This document shows positions 17,616 to 27,944 of a stretch of DNA of 64,000 bases, piece after piece. Source of the DNA: Enterococcus sp. DIV1094 (GTDB lineage Bacteria > Bacillota > Bacilli > Lactobacillales > Enterococcaceae). The stretch is from NCBI RefSeq assembly GCF_017316305.2, contig NZ_CP147250.1:1812001-1876000 (forward strand). The letters run 5' to 3'. The stretch's first letter is position 1; each line of letters begins with the position of its first letter. Under the pieces are notes generated by a model, which made no database searches, was not told the origin of the DNA, and saw nothing but the letters and a program-made list of their open reading frames with translations. The position numbers were made by a program, and so were the translations under genes.

Positions 17616-18815
17616 TTACGGTGTTACGATCGTGCCGTCTGGTGTACGGCTTTGCGTCCATTCGTGTGGGCGATAGACAACTGGAAATTCTGCCGCTTGT
17701 TCTTCATTGAATGTGACACCGATTCCGCTTTGTTCGATCGGGTAGAAAAAGCCTTTTTCTGGCGCTGGAATATTCCCGAAAAGTTTTTTTGTGTTTTCAG
17801 GAACGTCGATGTTTTCCTGGATCGCCGCATTATGCAAGTGGATATTCAAATGCGTATTGACTGCTAGGCCGATCGGCGTGATATCCGATGGCGTATGCCA
17901 AGCGATTCGTATCCCCATTGCTTCGCAAAAGTGTGCCAATTTCAAGGCGGGCGTGATGCCGCCGATTTGTGAGACATGCGCACGCATATAGTCGATCTGA
18001 CGATTGCGAACTAATTCTTTCCATTCCATTGGATTATTGAACAATTCTCCAGTAGCAATCGGTGTCGTCGCTTGACTCCGCAATTGAGCTAACCATTCAT
18101 TTTGATTTGGCGGTAAAATATCTTCTAAAAAGAACAGATTATACTTCTCTGCTTTTTTCGCAAAGCGTATCGCTTGATTCGGATGCAAGCGTTCGTGTAC
18201 ATCATGCAACATTTGGAAACGATTCCCATATTTGTTTTGGATGTGTTCAAACATCGACAAAGTTGTTTGCATGTAGTCTTCTTGATCAAAATAAGAACCA
18301 GCAAGCGGGTTGTCAGGTGTAGCCAAATTCGTTGGATTTCCTCCATAAAAACCTAATTGACATCGGATATAGCGGTATCCTTGTGCGAGAAATGTCTCGA
18401 TTTCACGATCAAGGTCTTCTAAATTATCTGCGACAGCGTGTGTATACGCAGGGATTGCTGTTCGAGCTTTCCCACCGAATAACTGGTACAATGGCATATC
18501 AGCGATTTTTCCTTTAATATCCCAGAGCGCCATATCGACACCGGAAATGGCGTTGTTCGTGATTGGACCATTCCGCCAGTATGAATTGACATTCATGACT
18601 TGCCAAAGGTCCTCGATTTGATTCGCGTCGCGCCCAATCAATAAAGGCTTTAAGTATTCTTCTACGACGGTTTGGACAGCTAAAGGACGAAATTGAAAAG
18701 TGCCACAACCGAAACCAGTCACGCCTTTATCTGTTTCAACTTTTACGACTAACAAGTTATGACGATCTGGCTTGATAGCGTAACTTTTTATATTTGTAAT
18801 GATCGTTGGTGTCAT
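17616..18815 (-). CDS. D-mannonate dehydratase-family (ManD/RspA) enolase-superfamily protein
   Basis: 399 residues. The N-terminal capping domain is followed by a (beta/alpha)7-beta barrel. Family landmarks: [17 protein letters not shown] near residue 90, [20 protein letters not shown] with the metal Asp and the ManD His, [23 protein letters not shown], and [18 protein letters not shown] with the catalytic His. ManD proteins dehydrate D-mannonate or D-gluconate; many RspA-like members have weak activity and unknown physiology. ATG 18815 has TTGGAGTG seven bases upstream, so the longer start at 18836 is not used. No uronate genes adjoin it. Confidence 0.85.
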   Translation of the reverse strand: MTPTIITNIKSYAIKPDRHNLLVVKVETDKGVTGFGCGTFQFRPLAVQTVVEEYLKPLLIGRDANQIEDLWQVMNVNSYWRNGPITNNAISGVDMALWDIKGKIADMPLYQLFGGKARTAIPAYTHAVADNLEDLDREIETFLAQGYRYIRCQLGFYGGNPTNLATPDNPLAGSYFDQEDYMQTTLSMFEHIQNKYGNRFQMLHDVHERLHPNQAIRFAKKAEKYNLFFLEDILPPNQNEWLAQLRSQATTPIATGELFNNPMEWKELVRNRQIDYMRAHVSQIGGITPALKLAHFCEAMGIRIAWHTPSDITPIGLAVNTHLNIHLHNAAIQENIDVPENTKKLFGNIPAPEKGFFYPIEQSGIGVTFNEEQAAEFPVVYRPHEWTQSRTPDGTIVTP

Positions 18816-18919
18816 TTTTTTCACTCCAATATACATAAATATGAATCATGTGCATCCTCATTGAAACATGGGAAAGAACATCCTGTCAATTTGGTCTAAT
18901 AAAAACATCCTAACTAAGT

Positions 18920-19008
18920 AAAAACCAGTCCAATTTTCTCGTTATTTGTTTTAAAACGTTGATATATAAGTATTTTATGTTGTTTTTATATAAAAAGGAC
19001 TGGTTTTA
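18920..19008. repeat. Separated inverted repeat AAAACCAGTCC / GGACTGGTTTT
   Basis: The left arm is 18921-18931 and the right arm is 18997-19007. Eleven bases match perfectly across a 65-base AT-rich spacer. The right arm touches the -35 of the promoter at 19005. It looks like a paired operator for a regulator acting by looping, but no such regulator gene is adjacent. Confidence 0.5.
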
Positions 19009-19052
19009 CAAGAAGTGTTCCTCATGCTACTATTTGGGTGAAAGCGGAAACA
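19005..19052 (+). promoter_or_regulatory. Promoter with CcpA cre site
   Basis: TTTACA (19005-19010) and TACTAT (19028-19033) are 17 bases apart. TGAAAGCGGAAACA (19039-19052) is a full match to the core cre consensus and covers the start of transcription, so catabolite repression is likely. The first intact gene downstream is the PTS permease at 19850, beyond the transposase relic. Confidence 0.6.
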
Positions 19053-19228
19053 AGAATGATTGTTTTTTGAGAATAAGGGGGAGAATAACAATTAACTTTA
19101 TAAAATTAGCGTTAAACTGCTAGATATGGCGTATTTTAGTTTTGAAAAGAGAAAAACGGCGATTGATTTAGTTGAACAACTATCAATGAAGATAAAAAAT
19201 ACTGATTCATGAATTTCTTTTGCCATAA

Positions 19229-19791
19229 ATCAATCTTGGAATCAAAGCTTTATCAGCTGTATCGAATGGTAGTATCTACAAAAACATTGACTAAACGGAA
19301 ATAAAAAATAAGAAGGTTGAGCGCTTTTGCGTCGGTTACAGCGCAAATTTTCTCAAAATAAGAGAGGTATAAGGAGGGAATTCGATTTGTCAAAACATGT
19401 AACATCTATAAATTAGAAAAAAATCGACAGATACAGCGAAAACTAGCAATTCTTTGTCAGAACTATGTCCATTCAACAACGATAGAGATCGCGAAAACCA
19501 AACGATCGAAAATTATGGTAGAAACATTGGATATAGGGATAATGATTAAAGATAAGCATTTAGCCAAATTAGTAGTGAAAGTTCTATGGATTTATACAAC
19601 AGAACAAGATGGTAAAAAGCAGCCTGACTTTAGCGGCTTAACGTACTTTATCTATGAGTTTTTAATCAAATAAAAAACGTAGAATGATAGGATTCGTTGT
19701 ATCCGAATTGACGCCTGTGGAGTGTTGGACCAAACGAGAGTAGCAAGAGCATAGCGAAATCGGACACGGAGAAACAGGAAATAAACATTGA
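19229..19791 (+). pseudogene. IS200/IS605-family tnpB (OrfB) relic
   Basis: Pieces in shifting frames read like TnpB. LGIKALSAVSNGSIYKN (from about 19233) is followed by LRRLQRKFSQNKRG (around 19328). KLEKNRQIQRKLAILCQNYV (from 19410) continues through TTIEIAKTKRSKIMVETLDI to KDKHLAK. A C-terminal ELTPVECWTK lies near 19710. Several stops and frameshifts rule out function. No tnpA and no clear element ends were found. It separates the CcpA-type promoter from the PTS gene. Confidence 0.75.
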
Positions 19792-19849
19792 TCTGGCAAC
19801 TTTTATAGTTGGTTAGAAATATTTATAGATTTTTGGCAACGGAGAACAA

Positions 19850-21679
19850 GTGAAGCATGAAGAAATAGCAAAACAAATCATACAACACGTAGGTGGAGCA
19901 AGTAATATCAACAACGCGTGGCATTGTATGACACGTTTACGGTTTGATTTAAAAGATGAGAAAAAAGTAGACTATGCTGCATTGGAAAAAACACCAAAAG
20001 TGGTGGGAACAAAATATCAAAGTGAACAACTACAAGTTGTGATCGGGACAGAAGTGGCTGATTACTTTGCACCAATTGCGAAAGAATTAGGATTAGATGA
20101 AACAAGAGAGCAAAACGAAGGCGAGAAAAAAGGGGTAGTATCTTTATTTATGGATACTGTTTCAGGTGTTTTCGGACCAATCGTGCCAGCGATTGCTGGT
20201 GCTGGAATGATCAAAGGATTGATGGCAGGTCTAGTGGCGTTGAATGTCATTTCGAACCAGACCGATACCTATTTGATCATTGACATGATTGCAAGTGGCG
20301 TCTTTACTTTCTTGCCATTCTTCGTCGCAGCTTCTGCCGCTCGAATCTTCAAAACAAATCCGTATTTAGCGATTGCGATTGCTGCAACCTTGCAATTTCC
20401 AACAATGACGACTGCGGTTGCGGAAGGATCGATTTCTGCTTTTCAATTATTTGGTATTATTCCAGTCCCTGTCTTCAACTACGCTGGGACAGTTATCCCA
20501 ATCATATTTGCAGTACTAGCGCTCAGCTATATTTACCGTTGGGTGGATAAGCTATTACCACAAGTGTTGCGAACAGTGTTTACACCAACAATTTCATTAT
20601 TCGTGGCAGGATTATTGACGTTAACGGTGATTGGACCAATCAGTATCCATCTAGGTAATTTATTGGCAACTGGTGTGGCGTGGTTATTCTCTATTTCGCC
20701 AGTTTTAGCGGGCATCGTGGTAGGAGCTATTCGCCCAATCGCAATCTTTACTGGCTTACACCATGCAATGACACCGATCGCTTTACAAAACTTTGCCAAT
20801 CAAGGGTATGACATGTTGATGCCGATGATGTTTATGGCAAACATGGCGATCACTGGTGCGACAGCGGCTATTTACTTGAAAGTGAAATCAAAAGAAGAAA
20901 AATCATTAGTATTATCTTCTGCTGTGTCTGGTCTACTGGGGATCACTGAACCTGCGCTTTTCGGGATCTTATCAAAATACAAGAAGGCGTTTATCGCCGC
21001 AACAGTCGGTAGTTCGGTTGCTTCGGCATTTATCAGTTTCTTCGGTGTTCGAATCTACGGCTATATTTTATCAAGTATTTTTAGCTTACCAGCTTATATT
21101 GGTCAGTATTTTGTTTTTGCAGTACTTGGCATCGTGATTGCCTTAGTATCTTCTTTTGTCCTCACTTATTTCTTAGTTCCAAACGTACAGGAAGAAGACG
21201 CCGAATATACAAACGAAGTCAATCTACACGCAGTGGCTAAGGGAGAATATATTCCTTTAGAAGATGTGCCAGACGAAGTTTTTTCAACAAAAATGATGGG
21301 TGATGGTTTTGCAATCGAATCAATCGATGGCGCGATTTTTGCACCTGTCAGCGGAAAAGTCACTACGATTTTTCCTTCTAAGCACGCGTTAGGAATCAAA
21401 ACAAATAATGGGGTAGAAGTATTAGTCCATATGGGGATCGATACCATCAATTTGAATGGCGAAGGTTTCGATGTACTTGTAAAGCTTGGTGACCAAGTGA
21501 CTGTGGACACTAAAATCGCTCAAATGGATTTACCTTATATCCATAGTCAAGGAAAAAAGAGTATGGTCATTGTTGTCATTACAAACATGGACCGCATCGC
21601 AAAATTCTCTGGTGAAAGAAACTTAGAAGGGCAACATCAAGCTGGAGCAATCTTGGAACGCGCATTATTGAATGGGTAA
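19850..21679 (+). CDS. Beta-glucoside-type PTS permease, EIIBCA
   Basis: 609 residues in the order EIIB-EIIC-EIIA. EIIB (about 1-90) has the phosphocysteine in NAWHCMTRLRFDL. EIIC (about 105-445) has ten or so membrane helices and the substrate motif GITEPALFGI. EIIA (about 465-609) has the phospho-His in EVLVHMGIDTINLNGEGF. It imports and phosphorylates a beta-glucoside or similar disaccharide. The start is GTG 19850 with GGAG six bases before. No phospho-glucosidase or antiterminator adjoins, so the substrate cannot be assigned. Confidence 0.92.
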   Translation: MKHEEIAKQIIQHVGGASNINNAWHCMTRLRFDLKDEKKVDYAALEKTPKVVGTKYQSEQLQVVIGTEVADYFAPIAKELGLDETREQNEGEKKGVVSLFMDTVSGVFGPIVPAIAGAGMIKGLMAGLVALNVISNQTDTYLIIDMIASGVFTFLPFFVAASAARIFKTNPYLAIAIAATLQFPTMTTAVAEGSISAFQLFGIIPVPVFNYAGTVIPIIFAVLALSYIYRWVDKLLPQVLRTVFTPTISLFVAGLLTLTVIGPISIHLGNLLATGVAWLFSISPVLAGIVVGAIRPIAIFTGLHHAMTPIALQNFANQGYDMLMPMMFMANMAITGATAAIYLKVKSKEEKSLVLSSAVSGLLGITEPALFGILSKYKKAFIAATVGSSVASAFISFFGVRIYGYILSSIFSLPAYIGQYFVFAVLGIVIALVSSFVLTYFLVPNVQEEDAEYTNEVNLHAVAKGEYIPLEDVPDEVFSTKMMGDGFAIESIDGAIFAPVSGKVTTIFPSKHALGIKTNNGVEVLVHMGIDTINLNGEGFDVLVKLGDQVTVDTKIAQMDLPYIHSQGKKSMVIVVITNMDRIAKFSGERNLEGQHQAGAILERALLNG

Positions 21680-21703
21680 ATGAATATCGTATGACCAAGA
21701 GAG

Positions 21704-21739
21704 CATACGCCGTCTTCAAAGATTGGCGTATGTTTTTTT
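21704..21739 (+). terminator. Terminator after the PTS gene
   Basis: CATACGCC (21704-21711) and GGCGTATG (21725-21732), then a run of seven T. Confidence 0.85.
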
Positions 21740-22079
21740 GTTGGCAATTCTATTATTTTTGTATCTATTGTTATCTATATTTTGTATTAAAGTTATTTAA
21801 TTGATCGAATAAAACATGATGAGATTTTATGGTTCATTAGGTTTTTGGGACTTTGATGATACTTATTTATCAGCTGTATTTTAGAATAATATGAATTTTA
21901 ATGGTTTTTAATGTAGTGGGGAATGATATGGTGAATAGGTGGGGATAGGAAAAGGGTGAAAATATTCATTCAGTGTATGGACTCCTTGAGTTGTTTTATT
22001 TGATGTTTTTTTAAAAATTAATTAAGCTTATTTTAAGAAGCGGTAAGCGCTTTAAAAATAAGCTTAGGAGGCGATAGGT
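21740..22079 (+). promoter_or_regulatory. Gene-free leader with a large hairpin abutting a ribosome binding site
   Basis: TAAGCTTATTTT (22023-22034) pairs perfectly with AAAATAAGCTTA (22055-22066). Inside it AAGCG (22038-22042) pairs with CGCTT (22048-22052). The 3' arm ends on the first base of the AGGAGG site (22066-22071) of the next gene. It may protect the mRNA or control initiation. The rest of the stretch is AT-rich with no gene seen. Confidence 0.55.
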
Positions 22080-22361
22080 ATGACTAATGTAGACGGAGGG
22101 ATCACAATCCCGGAATCACCAATGATCACTGATGAACACAAGAAATTGGTAGAAGAAGCCCGTAAAACGTTAATGGACAGTAGTGAAGCGACACCTTTTG
22201 CGCTATTAGGGACACAAGTAGTTGCTGGGAAAAACTATTGGATCTTGTGCAAAGTCAACATGCTTGGCCCCACTCAGAGTGAAAAATTAGTGACTTATAA
22301 AATCAACAAAAATCTACAAGATGAAGTGACCCTTTTAGAAGCGACAACCTTCGAGTTTTGA
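22080..22361 (+). CDS. Small stefin/cystatin-like protein, 93 residues
   Basis: A cytosolic protein without signal peptide. Residues around 44-57 read LLGTQVVAGKNYWILCKV, which contains the QxVxG loop of cystatin-type cysteine protease inhibitors (QVVAG) followed by NYxxxxKV, as in stefins. A helix-like N-terminal region precedes it (DEHKKLVEEARKTLMD). A hydrophobic beta-rich C-terminal half follows. AGGAGG lies eight bases before the ATG, right at the foot of a large hairpin. Whether it inhibits a protease is unknown; the motif match is suggestive only. It stands alone with its own terminator. Confidence 0.65.
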   Translation: MTNVDGGITIPESPMITDEHKKLVEEARKTLMDSSEATPFALLGTQVVAGKNYWILCKVNMLGPTQSEKLVTYKINKNLQDEVTLLEATTFEF

Positions 22362-22395
22362 TTGAGCTGACTTTTTAAACATACTTCCCCACTTT

Positions 22396-22451
22396 CCCAT
22401 ACAGTCGATAAGAGAAGACATTCATTCTGCTATCAACTATATGGGATTTTT
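22396..22451 (+). terminator. Terminator after the cystatin-like gene
   Basis: CCCATACAGTCGATA (22396-22410) pairs with TATCAACTATATGGG (22431-22445) with two mismatches, then ATTTTTATT. Confidence 0.6.
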
Positions 22452-22510
22452 ATTGTCTCAAGAACTGCCTCTACTGTGATAGAAAGATCATCTTTCCATC
22501 ATTTACAGAA

Positions 22511-22867
22511 TCAATCCGCTTTATCCGCCGAAAGACCTTCAACGACTTCATAATAATGATCGCCCCAATCACAGATATGCTGAACGATCGTTGAAAGCTC
22601 ACGACCGATTTCTGTCAATTGATACTCTACTTTTGGTGGGACTACAGGATAGACTTTACGAGTAAGTAAATGATCCCCTTCTAATTCTCTTAATTGACGG
22701 ATCAACATGCGTTGGTTGACTTCTGGTAACATTTTCTCAATCTCGCTTAGTCGTAAAATCGGTTGTTGCAAAAAACACCAGATCAAGACGATCTTGTATT
22801 TTCCACTAAGCACGTGCATAGCTAAATCTTTTGTATTGGTAAACTCTTTTTCATTATATTGATACAT
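22511..22867 (-). CDS. HxlR-family transcriptional regulator
   Basis: 118 residues, one winged helix of the HxlR/MarR-like type: LSGKYKIVLIWCFLQQPILR, then LSEIEKMLPEVNQRMLIRQL as the recognition helix region and YPVVPPKVEYQLTEIGREL as the wing and dimer helix. HxlR in Bacillus activates formaldehyde-fixing genes; this gene is divergent from a formaldehyde-detoxification pair, so an aldehyde-responsive role fits. ATG 22867 has GAGGAT upstream; the GTG 12 bases earlier is not needed. A minus-strand promoter (TTTACT, 17 bases, TATAAT) lies at about 22912-22940. Confidence 0.88.
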   Translation of the reverse strand: MYQYNEKEFTNTKDLAMHVLSGKYKIVLIWCFLQQPILRLSEIEKMLPEVNQRMLIRQLRELEGDHLLTRKVYPVVPPKVEYQLTEIGRELSTIVQHICDWGDHYYEVVEGLSADKAD

Positions 22868-22952
22868 CGTGATCCTCACTTTTTATAAATTATTCGACAG
22901 CAATAGTTGCTATTATACAAAGCTCATCAAGGGAAGTAAAGAAATTGAGGAT

Positions 22953-22970
22953 ACTGACAAGTTTGTCAGT
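22953..22970. promoter_or_regulatory. Perfect inverted repeat, likely HxlR operator
   Basis: ACTGACAA-GT-TTGTCAGT, an 8-2-8 perfect inverted repeat in the divergent intergenic region. It lies upstream of the weak -35 of frmA (TATGAT at 22990-22995), where an activator would sit. Confidence 0.65.
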
Positions 22971-23035
22971 TTTGTTTCCAACTACAGCCTATGATACGAT
23001 GAGGGAGAAAGATCGTGGATTCGCTTGATGGCTAA

Positions 23036-25034
<1,999 letters not shown>

Positions 25035-25421
25035 AGAGCTCATTGTAAGAGAAAAAATACCCGTTAGGTGAACGAGCAACTAACTGAAAAATCAGAAGAA
25101 GACAGAAAGATGCAACTATAAGCAATAAGCAGTGAAACGCGAAATTTTATTGGAGAGATACCTATTTAGTTTGATCATATCGTGTACCAAACCACGAAAG
25201 CCAATCAGCAAAAGTAGTTTTGCCGGATAAAAAACTAGTTTCAATTGTTTCTATGGATGTAATTCTGTGATTCAAAATTAAAAAATAAAATTAACAGGTT
25301 TACTTTTTAGAATAGATGTGTTAACTTAATTAAAGTTTCGGAGGATCCAAAGGGATTAGATAAGAATATTCTTATCTAATCCCTTTTTGTGTTCTTACAT
25401 TAAAAATATTAGGAGGCTTAT
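25035..25421. other. Gene-free stretch before the YitT-like gene
   Basis: Contains the perfect palindrome at 25349-25386. On the minus strand, 25162-25263 is open and ends in KTTFADWLSWFGTRYDQTK*. It has no start signal and I could not place it; it may be a gene remnant. Confidence 0.4.
25349..25388 (+). terminator. Perfect 38-bp palindromic terminator 34 bases before the YitT-like gene
   Basis: AAAGGGATTAGATAAGAAT (25349-25367) is followed directly by its exact complement (25368-25386) and a T-run. It lies between any upstream promoter and the gene's AGGAGG, so it would act as a leader terminator (attenuator), unless it ends an unseen upstream transcript. Confidence 0.7.
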
Positions 25422-26018
25422 ATGAAAAATCTATTCAAATATTTAACGATCACTTTGGGGCTATTACTACTTTCAATTAGTATAAATATGTTTTTTGGCC
25501 CACATTACATTGCTGCTGGAGGGACAAGCGGTCTAGGAATTTTACTTGAATACCTTATTCAAGTGGATCGTTCACTTATAGTACTTGCTTTAAATTCACT
25601 TATGTTGCTATTAGCAATCATTTATTTAGGAAAAAAATTATTTATAAAAGTTTTATATGGTAGTTTAGTTCTACCGTTATTATTAACCTATGTACCTAAA
25701 ATAATGTTTACTGAAAATAAAATTGCATCGATCGTTTTGGGTAGTTTGATTTTTTCTATAGGGATGTCCATTGTTTATTCACAAAATTCTTCTAGTGGAG
25801 GAACTTCGATTCCACCAATCATTTTAAAAAAATATTTTAATATAAAACTCTCTACAGGCTTATTTTTCATAGATGGGATAGTCATACTACTGAACTGGAG
25901 TATTTTTGGTTTCGATCAATTTTTACTTGCGTTGTCCTCGAATATTCTAGTTTTCCTAGTGATGAATCTATTCTCTAAGATTTCCTATAAATCGATTGAG
26001 AATAGACAAACTTCTTAG
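25422..26018 (+). CDS. YitT/YczE-type membrane protein
   Basis: 198 residues with five to six membrane helices. The N-terminal stretch FFGPHYIAAGGTSGLGILLE and the second GTSIPPIILKKYF repeat are the hallmarks of the YitT (DUF161) fold. The usual C-terminal cytosolic DUF2179 domain is absent, so it is a short member or YczE-like. Function unknown; integral cytoplasmic membrane. ATTAGGAGG precedes the ATG. Confidence 0.75.
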   Translation: MKNLFKYLTITLGLLLLSISINMFFGPHYIAAGGTSGLGILLEYLIQVDRSLIVLALNSLMLLLAIIYLGKKLFIKVLYGSLVLPLLLTYVPKIMFTENKIASIVLGSLIFSIGMSIVYSQNSSSGGTSIPPIILKKYFNIKLSTGLFFIDGIVILLNWSIFGFDQFLLALSSNILVFLVMNLFSKISYKSIENRQTS

Positions 26019-26277
26019 AGATAGATATTTTGGTTATTATTGGGGCTTAGGGGACGCTGTGCAGTTCTTTGACAACTTTTAATTAGTACTGAAAACGTAA
26101 GGTAATCAACATCCGTTTCGGTGAAATGGTATGCGAGCTGTTTGAAACAGTGAGTAGCTGAAATGTAGCTGGACACCATTCGGTTAGATGAACGTGGGAA
26201 AATAGCAATCCAACAACTCGCATATAAAGTGATTGGATTGCCTAGTTGAGTTATCTTTTATTCGAATGTTTGACCGT
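26019..26277. other. Intergenic remnant region
   Basis: Holds the AraC-fragment duplication (separate entry) and a GCAATCCAA/TTGGATTGC hairpin (26204-26239) without a T-run. No gene. Confidence 0.4.
26085..26126 (-). pseudogene. Short duplicated fragment of the AraC-type gene
   Basis: About 42 bases here match 27041-27082 of the AraC gene with a few changes. On the minus strand they code ISPKRMLITLRFQY against ISPKLMLITLRFQY. Flanking sequence does not match, so it is a decayed partial copy of the first helix-turn-helix region. Confidence 0.65.
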
Positions 26278-26784
26278 TTACTGTTTCAGAAACTGCTTTT
26301 GAATCGTTTCTATTGAGTCCCCGAAGCGTTCAGCGATTTCTGAAAGGCTCAATCCTTGCGCATAGAGACGATCGAAGACACTCTGGATGCTTTCTGAAAC
26401 TTCAACAATATGTTTGTCATAATCATAAAAACGAAAAACTTTTTGCCCCCAGTCATATTCCAACGCATCATGGATCACTTCGATTCCTGGATCAGAAGTG
26501 ATTTTTTTCACCCAATCCTCTAAGTTTTCTACTTCAAAGTATAATTGGAAATTGTTTGGTTGAGATGTTACTTTCAGATGCCTACCAGTAGCTCTTTCTG
26601 CTTGATCGCCAGCAACGATTTTAATATAGGCATCTTTATCATACAGCGTAAAGCCGTCTTCAAATTCGATCATGTCTTCCACTGCACTAATCACTTCTAG
26701 ACCTAAAACATTTTCATAGAAATCTCTGGATCGCTTGATATCAGCAGTCGTAAGTAAGAACCCTTGCCATTTGATTGTATTCAT
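26278..26784 (-). CDS. Glyoxalase/bleomycin-resistance (VOC) fold protein
   Basis: 168 residues. One vicinal-oxygen-chelate domain covers about 1-125 (GFLLTTADIKRSRDFYENVL, GFTLYDKDAYIKIVAGD, QLYFEVENLEDWVKK, KVFRFYDYDKHIVEVSES). An added C-terminal helix-turn-helix-like tail follows (GLSLSEIAERFGDSIETIQK), unusual for VOC proteins. Substrate unknown. ATG 26784 has GGGAGAT eight bases before; the GTG at 26802 is less likely. It lies 97 bases downstream of the AraC gene on the same strand and may share its control. Confidence 0.82.
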   Translation of the reverse strand: MNTIKWQGFLLTTADIKRSRDFYENVLGLEVISAVEDMIEFEDGFTLYDKDAYIKIVAGDQAERATGRHLKVTSQPNNFQLYFEVENLEDWVKKITSDPGIEVIHDALEYDWGQKVFRFYDYDKHIVEVSESIQSVFDRLYAQGLSLSEIAERFGDSIETIQKQFLKQ

Positions 26785-26881
26785 AAGTTCATCTCCCTTC
26801 ACTTGATAGACACACTATAGCATGAGGATTTTGGACTGTATTGTAAAAACACGACATCTCACTTCGCTCACGATGTACCAT

Positions 26882-27676
26882 TTAATCAAAAGGTTGTGCT
26901 TTGATCTCTTTACAAAGCTGGACAAATTCGAGTGGTGTGAAGCCGATATGTTTTTTGAAATCTTTGATCAAATGAGATTGATCGTAGTAATGCAAATCAA
27001 GTAAATCTTTTTCAGTCGTGTGAGCGTTGGTCAGTATTTTTAAGCAGTACTGGAAACGTAAGGTGATCAACATCAGTTTCGGTGAAATACCATAATGCTT
27101 CATAAATAGCCGTTGACATTGCCGAAGCCCGACACCTAGCTCTTTGCATAAATGTTCAGTCGTAGAAGCAGGGATTTGGCTGAAACGGTCAATCAACTTG
27201 ACGAACCGGTTTGGGGTATGCCCCTCAACTAATTGATGGAGGTAATCGATAAAATACTTTTTTTGTTGAGCATAGGATAAAGAGAAGAAATAATCGAGAT
27301 TGAAAGGAATGTCAATCTCACTGATAGAAAGAAAAGAATCCATTACCTCAGTTGTTGGTCGTCCAGTGAGTTGCTCAAACGCGCCAGGTTTCAATGTAGC
27401 TGACAAGTAAGATTCAGACGTATGGCTATAAAAATCATATTCTGTTTTACTAACACCTGAAAATTCAATCGATTGATTTTTGAAATCGATGAAAAGATCG
27501 ACGCATCCGTCTGGAATGATCAAATCATTCACCTCATAAGGTTCTTGAGTCAATGGCTGATGCTCCCATAGGCAAATCACAAAGTCTTGTAATGAGGGGA
27601 TCGTAGTTGCTGTATATTTAAAATATTTCTGGTAGATCGGGTTTACGATGTAAGGTACTTGGATTGGAGAATACAT
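26882..27676 (-). CDS. AraC-family transcriptional regulator
   Basis: 264 residues. The N-terminal part (about 1-150) resembles the DUF6597 type often found with AraC domains: LIIPDGCVDLFIDFKN, then ATLKPGAFEQLTGRPT. The C-terminal AraC DNA-binding domain covers about 160-258, with LCKELGVGLRQCQRLFMKHY and LLDLHYYDQSHLIKDFKKHI, then GFTPLEF. AGGTGAG precedes the ATG. It probably regulates the VOC gene downstream. A short copy of its DNA-binding region lies at 26085. Confidence 0.85.
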   Translation of the reverse strand: MYSPIQVPYIVNPIYQKYFKYTATTIPSLQDFVICLWEHQPLTQEPYEVNDLIIPDGCVDLFIDFKNQSIEFSGVSKTEYDFYSHTSESYLSATLKPGAFEQLTGRPTTEVMDSFLSISEIDIPFNLDYFFSLSYAQQKKYFIDYLHQLVEGHTPNRFVKLIDRFSQIPASTTEHLCKELGVGLRQCQRLFMKHYGISPKLMLITLRFQYCLKILTNAHTTEKDLLDLHYYDQSHLIKDFKKHIGFTPLEFVQLCKEIKAQPFD

Positions 27677-27788
27677 AGCTCACCTACTTGTTTATGATTG
27701 GGTCTTTTTATCAATTATAGCATGCCATGTGAATGTCCTAGTGGTGCAACTGGAACATTCAACAGTTTCTGTAAAAGTATAAAAAATA

Positions 27789-27816
27789 TTGACACTATTT
27801 TTTTATGTGCTATGAT
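27789..27816 (+). promoter_or_regulatory. Promoter of the licT-bglP-glucosidase operon
   Basis: TTGACA (27789-27794), 16 bases, TATGAT (27811-27816). A small hairpin (GGTTACAG/CTGTGACC, 27836-27856) precedes the antiterminator site. Confidence 0.75.
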
Positions 27817-27858
27817 ATGTCTATAAATAGATAACGGTTACAGATGTGCTGTGACCAT

Positions 27859-27922
27859 GAGGCGTGTTACTGTGAGAAGGCAAACCTCATACTTTACCAA
27901 AGGGTGGAGTATGAGGTTTTTT
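27859..27922 (+). promoter_or_regulatory. LicT antiterminator (RAT) overlapping a terminator
   Basis: GAGG-CGTGTTACTGTGAGAAGGCAAA-CCTC (27859-27888) has the features of a BglG/LicT RNA antiterminator. Its 3' end overlaps CCTCATACT (27885-27893), the 5' arm of a terminator that closes with AGTATGAGG (27908-27916) and six T. LicT binding to the RAT would prevent the terminator. Confidence 0.88.
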
Positions 27923-27944
27923 AGTGTCTAAAATGGAGGGTAAA

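Larger units (their letters stand above)
18816..19228. other. Gene-free stretch before the tnpB relic
   Basis: Holds the inverted repeat and CcpA-type promoter described separately. A 28-codon frame starting at 19122 has no ribosome binding site worth calling. Confidence 0.4.

Noticed and set aside
17483..18517. Plus-strand open frames opposite the enolase-superfamily gene
   Set aside because: They are shadows of the minus-strand gene, lack ribosome binding sites and cross a terminator.
19122..19208. 28-codon frame MAYFSFEKRKTAIDLVEQLS...
   Set aside because: No ribosome binding site, and it lies in a region of transposase debris.
25162..25263. Minus-strand open stretch ending KTTFADWLSWFGTRYDQTK*
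   Set aside because: It looks protein-like but has no start, no ribosome binding site and no family I can name; noted only as a possible remnant.
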